Assembly: GCF_001399455.2 (NCBI RefSeq)
Contig: NZ_LLEI02000091.1
Coordinates: forward strand, 62,001-126,000
Reading direction: 5' to 3'
DNA: 64,000 nucleotides
Source: Vibrio bivalvicida
Lineage (GTDB): Bacteria; Pseudomonadota; Gammaproteobacteria; Enterobacterales; Vibrionaceae
The notes beneath the pieces are model-generated. The model searched no databases. It was given only the letters and a program-made list of their open reading frames with translations, and was not told where the DNA came from. The first letter of the stretch is position 1. Every line of letters begins with the position of its first letter. Positions 18,292 to 27,785 of this stretch are shown in pieces. The position numbers and the translations under genes were made by a program.

Positions 18292-18687
18292 CTCCTTAAT
18301 GAATGTACATACTTACAATATGATTAACATCTTATTCACATTCATTATTTGCGCACTTGTATTGCCAGATCAACAATTTTTAGCATTTCAATCCATCATT
18401 TTGTATATTTTGGAGCATACACCCAGACAGTCGGCAAATTACAGTGATTAAACCTAGAATTAAAAAGCCATGAGTCCAAAAACTAGATGAGTTCACTAGA
18501 GCCAATTAATTTTCTCATCAACATCAATGAGTTATAAATATGAATACCAAATTAGCAGATAACGTTTGCGTTCTAATCTATAACCAATTATTACATTCTC
18601 TTCCCTTGCTAACCCTTTTAATGGCCCCATATATTCCATACAATCGAATCAAATAAATGAATAAGCGTCACCGCTAATGGAGCACAA
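18292..18687. other. Intergenic region between the 2OG-oxygenase unit and trxB
   Basis: This AT-rich divergent gap of 396 bases contains no supported gene. Its one clear element is the sigma-32-like promoter at 18605-18633 in front of trxB. The left part must hold the promoter of the oxygenase unit, but I could not pick one convincingly. Confidence 0.6.
18605..18633 (+). promoter_or_regulatory. Candidate sigma-32 (RpoH) promoter of trxB
   Basis: CTTGCTA (18605-18611) and CCCCATATA (18625-18633) are separated by 13 bases, the same geometry as the E. coli dnaK P1 heat-shock promoter. The start site would be about 45 bases upstream of the trxB ATG. Confidence 0.6.
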
Positions 18688-19650
18688 ATGAGCGACGTAA
18701 AACACAGCCATCTTTTAATCCTTGGTTCCGGTCCTGCTGGCTACACTGCCGCAGTTTATGCTGCCCGCGCAAACTTAAACCCTGTTCTGGTGACAGGTAT
18801 GCAACAAGGTGGTCAGTTAACGACAACAACTGAAGTTGAAAACTGGCCTGGCGATCCTGAAGGCTTGACTGGTCCTGGTCTAATGGATCGAATGAAAGAG
18901 CATGCTGAACGCTTTGAAACTGAAATTCTTTTTGATCACATCAATGAGGTTGATTTCAGCCAGCGCCCTTTCCGTCTCAAAGGTGATAGCGGTGAATACA
19001 CATGTGATGCGCTTATTATTTCAACAGGTGCCTCAGCTAAGTATTTAGGTCTAGAATCTGAAGAAGCATTCAAGGGCCGTGGTGTTTCGGCTTGTGCAAC
19101 TTGTGATGGTTTCTTCTACCGTAACCAAAAAGTTGCTGTTGTTGGTGGTGGTAATACCGCCGTTGAAGAAGCACTTTACCTTTCGAACATTGCTTCTGAA
19201 GTTCACTTAGTCCACCGCCGTGATAGCTTCCGCGCTGAAAAAATTCTAGTTAAACGCCTAATGGATAAAGTAGAGAATGGCAACATCATTCTTCATACTG
19301 ACCGTACTTTGGAAGAAGTCGTTGGTGACGACATGGGTGTGACGGGCGTGCGAATCAAAGATACTCAGTCAGACAATATCGAACAAATTGATGTGATGGG
19401 CGCATTTATTGCGATTGGTCACCAACCAAACACCTCAATCTTTGAAGGTCAGCTAGAGATGAAAGACGGTTACATCATCGTTCAATCCGGCCTAGAAGGT
19501 AATGCAACACAAACTAGCGTACCTGGTGTTTTTGCCGCTGGTGATGTCATGGACCATAACTACCGTCAGGCGATTACTTCGGCCGGTAGTGGTTGTATGG
19601 CGGCACTGGATGCTGAGCGTTACCTAGATGCACTTGCTGATAACAAATAG
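18688..19650 (+). CDS. trxB: Thioredoxin reductase
   Basis: The FAD enzyme passes electrons from NADPH to thioredoxin in the cytoplasm. The FAD-binding loop is GSGPAGYTAA (13-22), the redox-active pair is Cys136-Ala-Thr-Cys139 in ACATCDGFF, and the NADPH loop is GGGNTAVEEA (153-162). The late FAD motif GVFAAGDVMDHNYRQA is also present. Length (320) is typical. A GGAG ribosome site precedes the ATG. It precedes cydDC in the same direction, separated by its own terminator. Confidence 0.98.
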   Translation: MSDVKHSHLLILGSGPAGYTAAVYAARANLNPVLVTGMQQGGQLTTTTEVENWPGDPEGLTGPGLMDRMKEHAERFETEILFDHINEVDFSQRPFRLKGDSGEYTCDALIISTGASAKYLGLESEEAFKGRGVSACATCDGFFYRNQKVAVVGGGNTAVEEALYLSNIASEVHLVHRRDSFRAEKILVKRLMDKVENGNIILHTDRTLEEVVGDDMGVTGVRIKDTQSDNIEQIDVMGAFIAIGHQPNTSIFEGQLEMKDGYIIVQSGLEGNATQTSVPGVFAAGDVMDHNYRQAITSAGSGCMAALDAERYLDALADNK

Positions 19651-19714
19651 CCTGTATCAATACCACTACCGAGCTAAGTTTAAATAATATTTTTCATTTT
19701 TGGCTCAAAACCTT

Positions 19715-19748
19715 AAAGCCCTGCGGTATTCCAGCGGGGCTTTCTTTT
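19715..19748 (+). terminator. Terminator of trxB
   Basis: AAAGCCCTGC (19715-19724) pairs, with one G-T, with GCGGGGCTTT (19734-19743), followed by CTTTTG. Confidence 0.85.
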
Positions 19749-19799
19749 GTATAATGCGCAACTCCAAAACTTTATAATAATTCTCATTAAGCCTTCACG

Positions 19800-21587
19800 A
19801 TGGATAAAAAGAAACAAAGCAGCTTGAATCAATGGCTCAAGCAGCAAAGTAAGCTCGCCAAGCGGTGGCTTATGACTGCTGTTGGTCTCGGTGTACTTTC
19901 AAGCATATTCCTTTTAGCTCAGGCCGCTCTGCTTGCAACAATCTTGCACCAACTAATTATCGAACAAGTTGACAAATATGAGTTGGTCCCTTATTTCCTT
20001 GGCTTAGTTGCCGTGGTCGGAGTACGCTCCCTGTGCTCTTGGGGACGCGAAATCGCTGGTTATCGATGTGGTGAACAGATCCGTGTTTACATTCGCCAAT
20101 TGATCTTGGATAAACTACAAGAACTGGGCCCAGCTTACATTAAGGGTAAACCTGCGGGGGCTTGGGCAACTCTTTTGCTTGAACAAGTCGAAGATATGCA
20201 TGATTTTTTTGCTCGCTACCTACCTCAAATGTCGCTTTCTGTGCTAGTTCCGTTTGTCATTTTAATTGTTGTCTTCCCTGTTAATTGGGCGGCAGGTTTA
20301 ATCTTCTTGATTACAGCTCCTTTGGTTCCACTGTTTATGGCATTGGTGGGAATGAAAGCCGCTGACGCGAACCGCAAGAACTTCAAAGCTCTACAGCGTT
20401 TATCCGGTCACTTTTATGACCGACTTCAAGCCATGACAACTATACGCTTATTCGACAGAACTGCGGCTGAAACCGAAGTGATGCGCGGTGCATCTGAAGT
20501 ATTTAGAGTTCGCACTATGGACGTACTAAAAATCGCGTTTTTGTCGTCTGCAGTACTTGAGTTCTTTACTTCTATCTCAATTGCCTTAACTGCGGTTTAC
20601 TTCGGCTTTGCCTTCATAGGTGAACTGAACTTTGGCGACTATGGTGCAGGAGTTACATTATTTGCTGGATTATTTATCCTTGTTCTTGCACCCGAATTTT
20701 ACCAACCTTTGCGCGATCTCGGCACCTTTTACCACGCGAAACAGCAAGCTGTTGGCGCAGCAGAAAGCATAGTTGAGTTCCTAGAAACAGATGTAGAGAC
20801 AGTTCGCTCTGGGTCAGCGCAGCTTAGCGAGAAGGACTCTGTCGCCATCACCGCAAAAGATCTCGAAGTTTACTCCCCTGAAGGGCATAAGCTTCTTGGC
20901 CCTGTAAGCTTCACATTGTCATCTGCGCAGACAACAGCACTTGTTGGCCCAAGCGGCGCGGGTAAAACGACTTTGGTCAATGCTATATTGGGGTTCTTGC
21001 CTTACAAGGGCTCCCTGACGATTAATAGTATTGAACGTACAGACCTCGACCTAAACAACTGGCGAAGAAAAATAAGTTGGGTAGGCCAAAACCCGTTGCT
21101 ATTGCATGGTTCCATACGTGACAACATCACGCTTGGTAAAACGAACGTGAGTAACGAAGTAATCAAGCAAGCACTCGAAGAATCTTACTCTGCAGAATTT
21201 GTTAACCAACACGGGCTTGATTATGCCGTCTCGGATCGCTCAGGTGGTTTGTCGGTTGGACAGGCTCAACGCTTAGCATTGGCACGTGCAATGGTGCAAA
21301 ATGGTGATTTTTGGTTGCTTGACGAACCAACAGCGAGTTTAGATGCGCGTAGTGAGCGACTGGTCATGCAAGGCTTGAACAATCAAATCAAAGGCAAGAC
21401 CACTTTGATGGTCACCCACCAGCTTACACCACTAAAAAATGTCGGACAAATCCTAGTCATGAAAGATGGTAAGGTTGTTCAATCTGGACAGTTCAGCGAA
21501 CTTGCACAAGCTGATGGCTTGTTCCGCGATATGCTGTCGTCAAACCAAGCGCTTAACCAGGCAAATAAGGGGAACTTAGATGCGTGA
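19800..21587 (+). CDS. cydD: CydD, subunit of the CydDC thiol-exporting ABC transporter
   Basis: The protein (595 residues) has an N-terminal six-helix exporter domain and a C-terminal nucleotide-binding domain with Walker A GPSGAGKTT, signature LSVGQAQRLALARAM and Walker B FWLLDEPTASLD. The signature starts LSVGQ instead of LSGGQ. CydDC moves glutathione/cysteine across the inner membrane and is needed to assemble cytochrome bd. The stop overlaps the start of cydC by eight bases, so the heterodimer subunits are co-translated. Confidence 0.95.
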   Translation: MDKKKQSSLNQWLKQQSKLAKRWLMTAVGLGVLSSIFLLAQAALLATILHQLIIEQVDKYELVPYFLGLVAVVGVRSLCSWGREIAGYRCGEQIRVYIRQLILDKLQELGPAYIKGKPAGAWATLLLEQVEDMHDFFARYLPQMSLSVLVPFVILIVVFPVNWAAGLIFLITAPLVPLFMALVGMKAADANRKNFKALQRLSGHFYDRLQAMTTIRLFDRTAAETEVMRGASEVFRVRTMDVLKIAFLSSAVLEFFTSISIALTAVYFGFAFIGELNFGDYGAGVTLFAGLFILVLAPEFYQPLRDLGTFYHAKQQAVGAAESIVEFLETDVETVRSGSAQLSEKDSVAITAKDLEVYSPEGHKLLGPVSFTLSSAQTTALVGPSGAGKTTLVNAILGFLPYKGSLTINSIERTDLDLNNWRRKISWVGQNPLLLHGSIRDNITLGKTNVSNEVIKQALEESYSAEFVNQHGLDYAVSDRSGGLSVGQAQRLALARAMVQNGDFWLLDEPTASLDARSERLVMQGLNNQIKGKTTLMVTHQLTPLKNVGQILVMKDGKVVQSGQFSELAQADGLFRDMLSSNQALNQANKGNLDA

Positions 21588-23301
21588 TTTACTTCCCTAC
21601 TTAAAGTTATATAAAAAGCATTGGTTTGGTCTTTCACTTGGAATGCTATTAGCCTTTCTAACCTTAGCGGCATCAATTGGCTTGCTTACTCTCTCTGGCT
21701 GGTTCCTATCAGCAGCCGCGGTTGCTGGCCTAACCATAGCAAGAGAAACATTCAACTACATGTTGCCGGGGGCATTTGTCCGTGGTTTTGCAATGGGCAG
21801 AACTGCTGGTCGTTGGGGTGAACGGGTTGTGAGTCACAACGCAACGTTTAAGCTCCTAACCGACTTACGTGTCTTTTTCTTTTCTAAGCTCGCACCACTG
21901 ATCCCAGGCCGCGTATCTAATCTTCGCGATGCTGATCTATTAAACCGTCTTGTAGCCGATATTGATGCTATGGACCATGTCTACTTAAGACTGGTTAGCC
22001 CAATGATTGTCGGCACTTTGGGGATCTTGGGCCTAACAGCCCTCGTAAGCTGGTTTGACTCACAACTAGGCTTATCCCTTGGGGCAATTTTGTTTACTAT
22101 TTTGCTTACTTGGCCCGTGCTGTTTTACAAACTGGGTAAACGCAACGGCGGTGAATTAACGCAAAACAAAGCGGATTTACGTATCGCTACCCTAGATTGG
22201 ATACAGGGATACAGTGAGCTCACGTTGTTTGGTGCAGAAGAACGCTACCGCAATGCGATCCTAGATACACAACAAAAACTGCTCAAGAATCAGTTTTTTA
22301 ATGCTCACTTTTCTGGGCTAGCGCAAGCCTTACTGTTGCTGGCTAATGGCTGGACGATTGTGCTAATGCTTTGGTTGGCGGCTGACGGTGTCGGTGGCAA
22401 TACTCCAGATCCGATGATCGCTCTGGTCGCGTTTGCCACAATGGCGAGTGTTGAACTTTTGATGCCAATTGCTGGCGCGTTCCAACATCTAGGCCAGACA
22501 CTAACTTCAGCTCGCAGGCTTAATGATATTACTCAATCAGAGCCAGACGTTTATTTCCCTGAGAAAGATACTGAGCATGATCAGCAATTCTCAATCGAGT
22601 ATAAAGGGGTCTCTTTCCACTACCCTGATGCAAACAACGATGCCATTAAACACATCGAGTTAGCGATTCCAGCGCAGCACAGAATTGCGATTGTCGGTCA
22701 AACTGGCTCTGGCAAATCGACCCTTCTACAATTGCTCAACCGCTATTGGGATGTTCAACAAGGCTGCATCGAAATCGCGGGTAAGCCAATTCAACATTGG
22801 AGTGAGAGTCAGCTCCGCCAAACCATTAGCGTCGTGAGCCAACGTGTCGATATTCTTAACGGCTCACTGCGTGACAACCTAGCCATGGCTAAACCGCTTG
22901 CGGAGGACGATGAACTGGCTCAGGTTCTGTCTAAAGTCGGGTTGGCTAAGCTTCTCGACGAAACAGGTTTAGACACATGGCTCGGTGACGGTGGTCGACA
23001 GCTTTCCGGCGGTGAAAAACGTCGCATTGGTATCGCGCGTGCCCTGCTACACAATGCCCCAATTCTGCTACTTGATGAGCCTACCGAAGGTTTGGACAAG
23101 CAGACAGAGCAACAAATAATGCAACTATTTGAGCGGCATTTTGTTAGCAAAACCGTGGTGTTTGTTACCCACCGTTTGGTTGATTTAGACAAGATGGATT
23201 CGATTTGTTTAATCGAGCAAGGGGAAATTGTTGAGCATGGCAGCCATCAAGAATTGATGGAACGACAAGGTCGCTACTTCGCACTGAGTCAGACACTGTA
23301 A
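21580..23301 (+). CDS. cydC: CydC, subunit of the CydDC thiol-exporting ABC transporter
   Basis: The partner of CydD (573 residues) has transmembrane helices in the N-terminal half, including LTLAASIGLLTLSGWFLSAA. The ATPase domain has Walker A GQTGSGKST, signature LSGGEKRRIGIARAL and Walker B ILLLDEPTEGLD. Its position behind cydD with an eight-base overlap, and a terminator directly after, define a two-gene operon. Confidence 0.95.
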   Translation: MRDLLPYLKLYKKHWFGLSLGMLLAFLTLAASIGLLTLSGWFLSAAAVAGLTIARETFNYMLPGAFVRGFAMGRTAGRWGERVVSHNATFKLLTDLRVFFFSKLAPLIPGRVSNLRDADLLNRLVADIDAMDHVYLRLVSPMIVGTLGILGLTALVSWFDSQLGLSLGAILFTILLTWPVLFYKLGKRNGGELTQNKADLRIATLDWIQGYSELTLFGAEERYRNAILDTQQKLLKNQFFNAHFSGLAQALLLLANGWTIVLMLWLAADGVGGNTPDPMIALVAFATMASVELLMPIAGAFQHLGQTLTSARRLNDITQSEPDVYFPEKDTEHDQQFSIEYKGVSFHYPDANNDAIKHIELAIPAQHRIAIVGQTGSGKSTLLQLLNRYWDVQQGCIEIAGKPIQHWSESQLRQTISVVSQRVDILNGSLRDNLAMAKPLAEDDELAQVLSKVGLAKLLDETGLDTWLGDGGRQLSGGEKRRIGIARALLHNAPILLLDEPTEGLDKQTEQQIMQLFERHFVSKTVVFVTHRLVDLDKMDSICLIEQGEIVEHGSHQELMERQGRYFALSQTL

Positions 23302-23309
23302 AAATAGCT

Positions 23310-23340
23310 AAAATGCCCCAGCCTGCGCCGGGGCATTTTG
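23310..23340 (+). terminator. Terminator of cydDC
   Basis: AAAATGCCCC (23310-23319) pairs with GGGGCATTTT (23330-23339), a perfect 10-bp stem. Confidence 0.9.
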
Positions 23341-23374
23341 TATAGTTATATAAATATGCTTTAAGAGAGTTTCC

Positions 23375-23572
23375 ATGGCTGAAGATCGAGATGGTCCTAT
23401 CCCTAACCCGTGCATCCGTCACTGCTGTTTAGATCAGGATGATATTTGCTTAGGTTGCTATCGATCATTGGACGAAATACTACGATGGTCACAATCAACC
23501 AATGAGCAAAGGCACGAGATATTGAGAGCCTGTACTCAACGTAAAGTCGAGCGAAAAAGTCGTTGGACTTAG
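23375..23572 (+). CDS. DUF1289 small cysteine-rich protein (65 aa)
   Basis: The product has the DUF1289 signature: NPCIRHCCLDQDDICLGCYR, followed by a conserved Trp (EILRWSQ) and a basic tail. Four or five cysteines suggest an Fe-S or zinc site; the function is not established. An AAGAGAG ribosome site precedes the ATG. It follows the cydDC terminator and converges with the GGDEF-EAL gene 23 bases away. Confidence 0.88.
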   Translation: MAEDRDGPIPNPCIRHCCLDQDDICLGCYRSLDEILRWSQSTNEQRHEILRACTQRKVERKSRWT

Positions 23573-23595
23573 GCCAGATAGCTAGCTTTGAAGCT

Positions 23596-25872
23596 TTAGT
23601 GATGGATTTGTTGGCCAGTATACTCTCTTAGAGACTCTAGCCGCATTGGTTTAGCAAAATAGAATCCTTGGTAAATATCGCAACCTAATTGTCTTAGCGC
23701 TGCGACTTCTTTTGAGGTCTCAACCCCTTCTGCAACAGTACCTAATCCAAGCTGCTGTGACATATGTAAAACACTCGCAAGCATAGAGTAAGATTTGTCA
23801 TTTGAGAGCATATCAGAGACAAAACTCTTATCTATCTTAACTTCGCAGATTGGTAAGTGCTTTAGTAAGCTCAGCGATGAATATCCAGTGCCAAAATCGT
23901 CAAGTGAAACTCGAATCGAATGTCTTTTCAACTCCCCAAGCACAGCAGTTATTTTGTGTAAGTCTTCAACAAATACACTCTCTGTTACTTCGAGGATTAA
24001 GCTCCTTTGTTCAAACTTGTATTTATGAACCAATTTGAGTACTTTGCTTACGAAACCCTCATTATTCAACTGCTTGACAGAGACATTGATCGCTACATCA
24101 AACTGACTATTGGTGTCCTTAAACAGTTGACTCATGTCAGACAACGCACGCTCCAATACAAAATCCCCTAGTCGCGGCATAAAACCGCAGTTTTCAGCGA
24201 CAGCGATAAATTTGTCTGGTGGTATAAGGCCTAACTCAGGGTGTTCCCATCTTAGCAAAGCCTCGACACCTCTAAGCTCTTTCAGGGCATTCACCTGTGG
24301 TTGATAGACCACGAACAATTCGCTACGGTCAATCGCACCTTTTAAAGCAAGTTCAATCCTGCTTCTTTCAATGTACTCATGCAAGAAACGCTCTTGATAG
24401 AAAATTACGCTACTACGAGCTTTTTTTGCCACTGCCATCGCTAATTCAGCATTTCGTTTTACTTCATCCCCGCTGAACTCACCACCTAAGTTAACAGCAA
24501 TGCTGACGCTGCAAGTCAGCTCAATCTCTAACTCACGAAAGGCAAACGGCTGTTCAAACGTGTCACAAAGTCGGTCCCCTAGCCTAGTAAGGTAGGTTTC
24601 ATCTGTTGAGTTTGTCAGTACAACGAATTCATCACCACCAAAACGATAGAGTTTGTGCTCGCTATCAATGCATTCTTTGAGCCTGTATACCACTGACTTC
24701 AGCACTGTGTCTCCCGCTTGGTTACCAAAATTGTCGTTGATCACTTTGAAACCGTCGATGTTTAAACTAAGCACGCTATAACTAGCCGTCGGTAGGAAAG
24801 ATGAGAGAGCTTTGTCGAAGCTAAATAGATTCTCTATTCCAGTAAGATAGTCGTGGTGAGCCTGATAACTGAGCTCTTCTTGTTTTCTTCGCTCGTTAGT
24901 CGCAATGCTCCTAAACAAGAAAAACATCACAACAATTCCAATCAAATATAGTAATACGATGACGGGTAATTGAGAAAGAAAGCTACTAATGACAACCCTT
25001 TTCTTCACTTCTGTTGCCACCCAAAGCCCATATCTGTCAATGTATGTAGCCGCCGAGATAGAGCGCCGCTCAGGGTGGTCGACTTCGTGGACAACAACGT
25101 GACCAGAGGACTTAATTTCCTTTATGCTTAACCCCGTCAAGCGTTGAAGTTTAGCAACACTTAAGTCAACATCTCGTTGCCGTATTTGGTACTTGTAAAC
25201 AGACCTATCATAAATTTTTTCTCGTGGTGCAATTTGGAAAAATCTATCCTGCTCACGATAAAGAAAGATATCATAGTCTCGCCCTTGTGCTGTTTTGCTG
25301 TAAGTTCGGAAATAGTGGAAACCATCTTTTAAAGAGACTGCGATCTCTAACACGTACATTGGCGATCCGTTCTCCCCCATCAAAAGCTTACGAAACGGGA
25401 CAATGAGCCTATCCAATTTTGCGTGATAATAGGTTCGCCCAATAACAGTGTTTTTGCTAACGAGAGCCTGTTGGAAAGTCTCGCGCGTTTCAGGTTGACT
25501 AAGCAGGTTTTTGTGTGCCCCCACGACTTGAGGCGCTGTTACGATAGCGTCACCATCGACCGAGTATAAAGTAACCGATATGATGGCATTATCTAGGTCA
25601 ACGGTTTCTGAGAGTAATTCGTAGGTGTCTTCATTTTCTGCATAGACGTCAAAACTGGTCAGGTAGGTACCGACAATATCGAGTATAGTTTTGAATTGAG
25701 TCAAAGAGGAGTCAAACGCCCTTGCAGTCAAGCTAGTTAGGTTTTGTTGTCTCTCAGCATAGTCCCGATAATTATCATGGTACAGATGATAAACAGCCCC
25801 AAAGGTAGCTACTGTCCACAAAAACAGAATCAGGTAGAAGGCTAACCAAATATTCTTCTTAATAAATGCCAT
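23596..25872 (-). CDS. Membrane GGDEF-EAL protein with periplasmic sensor domain
   Basis: The 758-residue protein has TM helices at about 9-29 and 303-321 enclosing a large periplasmic sensor (probably Cache-like). The GGDEF domain is intact (412-416, RFGGDEFVVL) but lacks an RxxD inhibition site upstream (DSEH instead). The EAL domain is also intact: GVEALLRWEHP (EAL at 537-539), then VSLDDFGTGYSSL, CEVKIDKSFV and AEGVET. It could make or degrade c-di-GMP; the complete EAL motif set favours phosphodiesterase activity. The gene is monocistronic. Confidence 0.93.
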   Translation of the reverse strand: MAFIKKNIWLAFYLILFLWTVATFGAVYHLYHDNYRDYAERQQNLTSLTARAFDSSLTQFKTILDIVGTYLTSFDVYAENEDTYELLSETVDLDNAIISVTLYSVDGDAIVTAPQVVGAHKNLLSQPETRETFQQALVSKNTVIGRTYYHAKLDRLIVPFRKLLMGENGSPMYVLEIAVSLKDGFHYFRTYSKTAQGRDYDIFLYREQDRFFQIAPREKIYDRSVYKYQIRQRDVDLSVAKLQRLTGLSIKEIKSSGHVVVHEVDHPERRSISAATYIDRYGLWVATEVKKRVVISSFLSQLPVIVLLYLIGIVVMFFLFRSIATNERRKQEELSYQAHHDYLTGIENLFSFDKALSSFLPTASYSVLSLNIDGFKVINDNFGNQAGDTVLKSVVYRLKECIDSEHKLYRFGGDEFVVLTNSTDETYLTRLGDRLCDTFEQPFAFRELEIELTCSVSIAVNLGGEFSGDEVKRNAELAMAVAKKARSSVIFYQERFLHEYIERSRIELALKGAIDRSELFVVYQPQVNALKELRGVEALLRWEHPELGLIPPDKFIAVAENCGFMPRLGDFVLERALSDMSQLFKDTNSQFDVAINVSVKQLNNEGFVSKVLKLVHKYKFEQRSLILEVTESVFVEDLHKITAVLGELKRHSIRVSLDDFGTGYSSLSLLKHLPICEVKIDKSFVSDMLSNDKSYSMLASVLHMSQQLGLGTVAEGVETSKEVAALRQLGCDIYQGFYFAKPMRLESLREYTGQQIHH

Positions 25873-26033
25873 TTAGTCTAAATCCGTTGAACCTAATACT
25901 TTGTCTTCGCTACCTCAAGAATAGTGTAAAACTCGTTAGGCTTCTTGTGTAACTATAAGTGGTGTGCCTAAACCTGCCCCTTCAAGTCATGATTGAAAAC
26001 ATCGAGAAAGTTATCAATTTCGTGGAGCAAATA

Positions 26034-26068
26034 AAAAAGAGCAGCACTCATAGAGTACTGCTCTTTTT
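26034..26068 (-). terminator. Terminator of rluB
   Basis: A 16-bp stem with a single mismatch (arms 26034-26049 and 26053-26068) has long A and T runs at its edges. It lies just past the rluB stop on the minus strand. Confidence 0.88.
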
Positions 26069-26083
26069 AATGTCCAATAGCTT

Positions 26084-27022
26084 CTAGCGCTGTGTCTTGC
26101 GTGCGTTTGGCTTGCCTGCACCTTTTTTAGGTTTACGGCGTGACGGATTGTTACTACGGCCACCGCCGCTGTTTACTCGCTCTTCGTGACGTTTAACTGC
26201 ACGGCGAATCTTTTGGCTGCGTGAGCGTTCGCGCTTACGAGATGAGTTTGCTTTGTTTTCATCAAGCAATGTCTCTTTCTCTGGGCGAAGCTCAACTAGC
26301 TCACGTAGATAGTTAACCTCTTTAAGGTCGAGTTCCATCCATCCACCACGAGGCAGCTTCTTGTCTAGGTATATATCACCGTAACGTACACGTTTTAGGC
26401 GGCTCACTGTGGTATCTTGCGATTCCCACAAGCGGCGAACCTCACGGTTACGGCCTTCGTTAATCGCTACATAGAAAGTGTGATTCATACCATCACCACC
26501 CGCGTAGACAACATCTTCGAAACGCGCCATACCATCTTCAAGTTCAACACCACGAACTAGGTTCTTAACCTTCTGTTCGTTCACTTCACCAAATACGCGT
26601 ACTAGGTATTCACGTTCTACTTGGCGGCTTGGGTGCATTAAGCGGTTAGCCAGTTCACCGTCAGTTGTAAATAGCAGTAAGCCCGAAGTGTTCGCATCAA
26701 GACGGCCAACTGAAATCCAACGAGAGCCGCGGATTTTTGGCAGACGATCAAAAACAGTACGACGACCTTCTGGATCATGACGAGTACACAGTTCACCTTC
26801 TGGCTTGTAGTACGCCAATACGCGACAAATCACTTCTTCCTGCGCTTTAGCAGAAACAGTGTGACCGTCGATACGCACAACTGCATTTTCATCTTCTAGT
26901 CGTTCGCCAAGTTTAGCGACGATACCGTTCACGCTCACGCGACCCGCTTTAATCAAAGCTTCTAGTTCGCGTCGAGAGCCATGACCAGCTCGAGCCAATA
27001 CTTTCTGTAGTTTTTCGTTCAT
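26084..27022 (-). CDS. rluB: 23S rRNA pseudouridine synthase RluB
   Basis: An N-terminal S4 RNA-binding domain (EKLQKVLARAGHGSRRELEA) is followed by an RsuA-type catalytic domain with the active-site aspartate in VGRLDANTSGLLLFTTDG and the conserved EGRNREVRRLWE. RluB modifies U2605 in helix 90-93 of 23S rRNA. A strongly basic, low-complexity tail of about 60 residues (rich in Arg/Lys/Gly/Asn) extends the end. The order rnm-yciO-rluB resembles E. coli, where yciQ lies between yciO and rluB. Confidence 0.94.
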   Translation of the reverse strand: MNEKLQKVLARAGHGSRRELEALIKAGRVSVNGIVAKLGERLEDENAVVRIDGHTVSAKAQEEVICRVLAYYKPEGELCTRHDPEGRRTVFDRLPKIRGSRWISVGRLDANTSGLLLFTTDGELANRLMHPSRQVEREYLVRVFGEVNEQKVKNLVRGVELEDGMARFEDVVYAGGDGMNHTFYVAINEGRNREVRRLWESQDTTVSRLKRVRYGDIYLDKKLPRGGWMELDLKEVNYLRELVELRPEKETLLDENKANSSRKRERSRSQKIRRAVKRHEERVNSGGGRSNNPSRRKPKKGAGKPNARKTQR

Positions 27023-27064
27023 TTATCTACCTATGTGTCGTCTTCTCAGACGTCGAATAAACAA

Positions 27065-27089
27065 GTGCGACCCAAAATCGCGGTCGCAC
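27065..27089 (-). other. Hairpin between yciO and rluB
   Basis: GTGCGACC (27065-27072) and GGTCGCAC (27082-27089) form a perfect 8-bp stem without a strong T run. It may be a weak terminator or a processing structure inside the leftward unit. Confidence 0.5.
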
Positions 27090-27128
27090 ATTATCGCAAA
27101 AAGTGTGGTGAAAATCACGTACTTTTGA

Positions 27129-27749
27129 CTATTCGAATGGAGCAGGATCACCTGAACCAACACGGGCAATGATTGGTTCATCATTACTAAAATCAACCAC
27201 TGTTGTTGGTTGCTCGCCTAGATAACCACCATTAAGAATACAATCAACTGCATGCTCTAGTTTGTCGCGGATCTCCTCTGGGTCTGCTTCCGTCATATCG
27301 TTACCCGGTAAGATAAGCGACGTTGACATCAACGGCTCGCCAAGCGCTTCAAGTAAGTCGAGGGCAATTTGGTTATCTGGCACGCGGATACCAATCGTCT
27401 TACGCTTGGCATTCATTAAGCGGCGCGGAACTTCCTTAGTCCCTTTAAAAATAAAGGTGTACGGCCCAGGCGTATTGTTCTTCAGCAGACGAAATGCCGT
27501 ATTATCCACACGAGCATAAAGAGATAGCTCAGATAAATCGCGGCACAACAAAGTAAAGTTGTGCTTATCATCTAAACGACGAATCTGACAGATACGCTCC
27601 AGTGCCTGTTTATTTTCAAGCTGACAACCCAATGCGTAGCCCGAATCCGTAGGGTAAATCACTACCCCACCATTACGAATGATTGCTACAGCTTGATTGA
27701 TCAAGCGAGCCTGAGGGTTTTCTGGGTGTACGTAAAAAAACTGGCTCAT
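27129..27749 (-). CDS. yciO: YciO, Sua5/YciO/YrdC-family protein
   Basis: The length (206) equals E. coli YciO. The family fold is visible in GGVVIYPTDSGYALGC, FTLLCRDLSELS, PGPYTFIFKGTKEVPRR, TIGIRVPDN and MSTSLILPG. Relatives (TsaC/Sua5) make threonylcarbamoyl-AMP for tRNA modification. YciO is a separate branch whose role is less certain. It lies 36 bases downstream of rnm, so co-transcription is likely. Confidence 0.93.
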   Translation of the reverse strand: MSQFFYVHPENPQARLINQAVAIIRNGGVVIYPTDSGYALGCQLENKQALERICQIRRLDDKHNFTLLCRDLSELSLYARVDNTAFRLLKNNTPGPYTFIFKGTKEVPRRLMNAKRKTIGIRVPDNQIALDLLEALGEPLMSTSLILPGNDMTEADPEEIRDKLEHAVDCILNGGYLGEQPTTVVDFSNDEPIIARVGSGDPAPFE

Positions 27750-27785
27750 TGTAATTCCTCATTATCGAGTCTCACGACTCTATAG

